The notes beneath the pieces are model-generated. The model saw nothing but the letters and a program-made list of their open reading frames with translations. It was not told where the DNA came from and searched no databases. From Actinomycetota bacterium (GTDB lineage Bacteria; Actinomycetota; Thermoleophilia; Gaiellales; Gaiellaceae), in assembly GCA_013695295.1 (NCBI GenBank), contig JACDAS010000040.1, positions 1-5,858 of the forward strand: a stretch of DNA of 5,858 nt, in the 5' to 3' direction. Positions 5,318 to 5,858 of the stretch are shown piece by piece; the first letter of the stretch is position 1, and each line of letters starts with the position of its first letter. The translations under genes and the position numbers were made by a program.

Positions 5318-5858
5318 CCGGCGTGCCGGCGGCGAGCCTGGTCGAGGTCGCCCCCGACACGTGGGACGATCTGCTGGACCGGCTCGGCTGCGCCGACGTC
5401 TACCTCCGCCGCGACTACGTCGAGGTGTCGTGCTCGCTGGAGGGCTCCGCGCGCGCCACGTTCCTCCACGCTCCGGGCGAGCGCGGCGACGTGGTGTTCC
5501 CCTGCGTCGTCCGCGAGCTCCCGAACCTGGACGTCGTCGACGTGACGAATGCCTACGGCTACGGCGGCCCGGTCGCGATCGGCCCCGAGCCCCCGCTCGC
5601 CGAGTTCGCAGACCGCTACGAGCGCTGGTGCGCCGACGCGGGCGTGGTGACCACGTTCCTGCGGTTCCACCCGCTCCTCCGAAACCACCTGGCCGCACCG
5701 GCGTCGTTCGCACTCGAGCCCGTCGCCGGCTCGATCTCCTGGCAGCTCGAAGGCGACCTCGCGGCGGGCATGCACGCGCATCACCGCCGGGCGGTGCGGA
5801 AGGCAGTGCGAGCGGGCGTCGAGGTTTCGGCCCGCCTCGCGCCCGACGACCTCGGCCC
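5314..5858 (+). CDS. FemAB-like / GNAT-fold acyl- or aminoacyl-transferase (3' end outside window)
   Basis: The frame is open from GTG 5314 to the right edge (181 codons) with no stop. The visible part resembles the N-terminal GNAT subdomain of FemAB-like proteins. It has DVYLRRDYVE (28-37), then GDVVFPCVVRELP (58-70), NAYGYGGP (79-86), FADRYERWCADAG (98-110) and FLRFHPLLRNH (115-125). It ends with the basic helix HHRRAVRKAVRAGVEV (156-171), the usual lead into the second subdomain. Peptidoglycan FemX/FemAB enzymes add amino acids from aminoacyl-tRNA. Related proteins sit in exopolysaccharide loci, including exosortase-linked ones, with uncertain substrates. GTG 5314 overlaps the previous TGA as GTGA, implying co-translation with the phosphoglycosyl transferase; GTG 5323 is an alternative start. 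Family assignment is fairly firm, substrate unknown. Confidence 0.75.
   Translation, partial: MTGVPAASLVEVAPDTWDDLLDRLGCADVYLRRDYVEVSCSLEGSARATFLHAPGERGDVVFPCVVRELPNLDVVDVTNAYGYGGPVAIGPEPPLAEFADRYERWCADAGVVTTFLRFHPLLRNHLAAPASFALEPVAGSISWQLEGDLAAGMHAHHRRAVRKAVRAGVEVSARLAPDDLG

Noticed and set aside
4667..5713. 348-codon minus-strand open frame opposite the phosphoglycosyl transferase and FemAB-like genes
   Set aside because: It is Arg/Gly/Ser-rich and low in complexity, while the + strand shows two strong conserved families over the same bases.
1..5858. Search for tRNA, CRISPR arrays, insertion-sequence ends, attachment sites and toxin-antitoxin pairs
   Set aside because: No repeated units, cloverleaf T-arm, transposase motif or terminal inverted repeats were seen on either strand.

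Overview
The window is very GC-rich, with strong GC bias at third codon positions, many GTG starts, TANNNT-type -10 boxes and tightly overlapping genes. This points to a high-GC actinobacterium. The codon and protein style recalls deep-branching soil lineages such as Thermoleophilia, but that placement is a low-confidence impression.

Layout. Positions 1-124 may hold the proline-rich C-terminal end of an upstream + strand gene. A 57-codon + strand gene with a GTG start and a clear Shine-Dalgarno sequence lies at 111-284. Positions 285-680 are a gene-poor gap, locally lower in GC, with two short GC-rich hairpins. From 4631 back to 681 the minus strand carries a four-gene operon. In transcription order it encodes a GT4 glycosyltransferase, an NAD-dependent nucleotide-sugar epimerase, a Wzz-type chain-length protein, and a GT2 glycosyltransferase of the polyprenyl-phosphate sugar synthase type with two C-terminal membrane helices. 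The first two junctions are 4-nt ATGA overlaps. A divergent + strand operon starts at 4679 with an initiating phosphoglycosyl transferase. It is followed, through a 4-nt GTGA overlap, by a FemAB/GNAT-fold gene that runs off the right edge.

Working model (inference from families and context): this is part of a cell-surface polysaccharide locus. The phosphoglycosyl transferase loads the first sugar-phosphate onto polyprenyl phosphate and the GT4 enzyme extends it. The epimerase supplies an epimerised UDP-sugar, and the Wzz protein influences chain length or export. The GT2 enzyme makes a polyprenyl-phosphate-linked monosaccharide or adds a sugar at the membrane. The FemAB-like protein may add an amino-acyl or acyl group. 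No flippase, polymerase or BY-kinase is visible here; they may lie outside the window.

Both operons appear to be driven from a 47-bp divergent spacer (4632-4678). The minus-strand operon has the hallmarks of a leaderless start: TACGAT exactly 6 nt before a GTG. Every gene fits a known family except the 57-aa protein. I found no convincing undescribed system; the most useful leads are the FemAB-phosphoglycosyl transferase coupling, the degenerate EX7E region of the GT4 enzyme, and the leaderless divergent promoter.
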